NCBI RefSeq assembly: GCF_003627815.1
Contig: NZ_CP032698.1
Span: forward strand, 2,046,001 to 2,110,000
Direction: 5' to 3'
Length of the DNA stretch: 64,000 bases
From: Streptomyces hundungensis
GTDB taxonomy: Bacteria; Actinomycetota; Actinomycetes; Streptomycetales; Streptomycetaceae
In this document: in pieces, positions 63,099-64,000 of the stretch
How the letters are laid out: every line of letters begins with the position of its first letter
How positions within the stretch are numbered: position 1 is the first letter of the stretch
Program-made: the position numbers and the translations under genes
Notes under the pieces: generated by a model
What the model was told of the DNA's origin: nothing
The model's input: the letters and a program-made list of their open reading frames with translations, nothing else
Databases searched by the model: none

Positions 63099-64000
63099 CT
63101 ATACGGCATCGCGCTCGATCGGACAGCTCATGCAGCGCGGGCCGCCCCTGCCCCGCCCCAGCTCATTGCCCCGGATCTCGATCACCTCGATGCCCTCCTT
63201 GCGCAGATGCGTATTGGTCGTGACATTGCGCTCGTACGCCACCACCACCCCCGGCTCCACCGCGAGCACGTTGCAGCCGTCGTCCCACTGCTCGCGCTCG
63301 GCGGAGTGCACGTCCTGGGTGGCGGTCAGCACCCGGATCCGGTCCAGGCTCAGGGCCGCCGCGATCGCGCGGTGCATGTGCTCGGGCGGATGATCGGTGA
63401 CCTTGAGCTCCTGCTCACCCGCGCCCGGCTCGATCGTGTACGAGCGCAGCATGCCCAGACCCGCGTACTGGGTGAAGGTTTCTCCATCGACCATCGTCAT
63501 CACCGTGTCGAGATGCATGAACGCCCGCCGCTTCGGCATGTCCAGCGCCACGATGGTCCGCGCCGAACCCGCCGCGAACAGCCCACGGGCCAGCATCTCC
63601 ACCGCCTGCGGAGTGGTCCGCTCGCTCATCCCGATCAGCACCGCGCCATTGCCGATCACCAGGACGTCACCGCCCTCGATGGTGGAGGGATAGTCGCTCT
63701 GCCCGCGCGACCAGATGTTGAACGGGCCCGCCTGCTCCCCCTGGAACAGCGGATGATGACGGTAGATCGCCTCGAAGTGCACGGTCTCGCGCTGCCGGGC
63801 CGGCCAGCGCATCGCGTTGATCGAAACCCCGTCATAGATCCAGGCGGACGTGTCACGCGTGAACAGATGGTTCGGCAGCGGGCCGAGCAGGAAGTCGTCC
63901 AGATCCATCGCGTGGAAACGCACCGACGTCGGCTCGGGATGCCCCTCCAGGAACTCCCGCTTGGTCATCCCGCCGACCAGCGCCTCCGCCAGATCGGCCG
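63099..64000 (-). CDS. arcA: Arginine deiminase, cut by the window end
   Basis: The last 300 residues of an ADI, which hydrolyses arginine to citrulline and ammonia. The N-terminal catalytic segments [12 protein letters not shown] and [22 protein letters not shown] are visible, as is the active-site Cys near the end ([15 protein letters not shown]). The frame stays open to position 64000 and beyond the ATG-like codon at 63968 ([10 protein letters not shown] precedes it), so the true start lies outside. It is co-directional with argF, forming an arc-type unit. Confidence 0.95.
   Translation of the reverse strand, partial: ADLAEALVGGMTKREFLEGHPEPTSVRFHAMDLDDFLLGPLPNHLFTRDTSAWIYDGVSINAMRWPARQRETVHFEAIYRHHPLFQGEQAGPFNIWSRGQSDYPSTIEGGDVLVIGNGAVLIGMSERTTPQAVEMLARGLFAAGSARTIVALDMPKRRAFMHLDTVMTMVDGETFTQYAGLGMLRSYTIEPGAGEQELKVTDHPPEHMHRAIAAALSLDRIRVLTATQDVHSAEREQWDDGCNVLAVEPGVVVAYERNVTTNTHLRKEGIEVIEIRGNELGRGRGGPRCMSCPIERDAV

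Overview
The window is high-GC actinobacterial DNA. Codon use, GTG/TTG starts with purine-rich Shine-Dalgarno sites, the whiI sporulation regulator, the coproporphyrin-dependent haem genes and the NgcEFG/XylFGH/Rok7B7 block all point to a Streptomyces chromosome core region. From memory, gene order resembles the arcA-argF ... acnA ... whiI-hemE stretch of S. coelicolor; I could not check this by alignment. I see no tRNA, rRNA, IS element, prophage or CRISPR array.

Left part (1-18.7 kb): tail of a ZapE/AFG1 ATPase, an OsmC peroxiredoxin, a PPK2 kinase, a lipoprotein deacetylase, a small zinc-ribbon protein, an AIM24/ABC operon and a PTH2-like hydrolase. A repeat-filled gap follows. Next comes a four-gene locus (6.5-10.4 kb): two recently duplicated DUF4142 proteins flanking a DUF692/MNIO iron enzyme, then a TIGR04222-like membrane protein. 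After it lie a secreted S33 peptidase, the haem genes hemQ, hemG(hemY) and hemE, a CoA-disulfide-reductase-like flavoprotein, a DUF3000 gene and whiI.

Middle part (18.7-49.3 kb): an RNase D-like exonuclease; fadA-fadB beta-oxidation genes; a minus-strand run of a beta-propeller-like protein, a GT39-like membrane protein, an amino-acid permease, dxs, the sugar ABC operon xylFGH, the ROK regulator rok7B7 and the ngcEFG chito-oligosaccharide transporter. A secreted GH92 mannosidase is divergent from ngcE. Then come a secreted FG-GAP-like protein, aconitase, and a MurA-like enzyme fused to an XRE-type DNA-binding domain.

Right part (49.3-64 kb), two catabolic islands and arginine genes. The first island (ornithine-cyclodeaminase-like, proline racemase/hydroxyproline epimerase, DapA-like, divergent Xaa-Pro peptidase) looks like hydroxyproline or proline-peptide use. 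The second (RidA, acyl-CoA dehydrogenase, aryl-CoA ligase, PaaX regulator, fused monooxygenase/OYE, crotonase) looks like aerobic 2-aminobenzoyl-CoA (anthranilate) or salicylyl-CoA degradation. The window ends with an RsbW-like ATPase, ornithine carbamoyltransferase and a truncated arginine deiminase.

The strongest leads for something undescribed are the MNIO-DUF4142-TIGR04222 locus, the CoA-thioester aryl island with non-canonical RidA and crotonase active sites and a shared putative operator, and the HTH-MurA fusion with TATCTC palindromes around its promoter.
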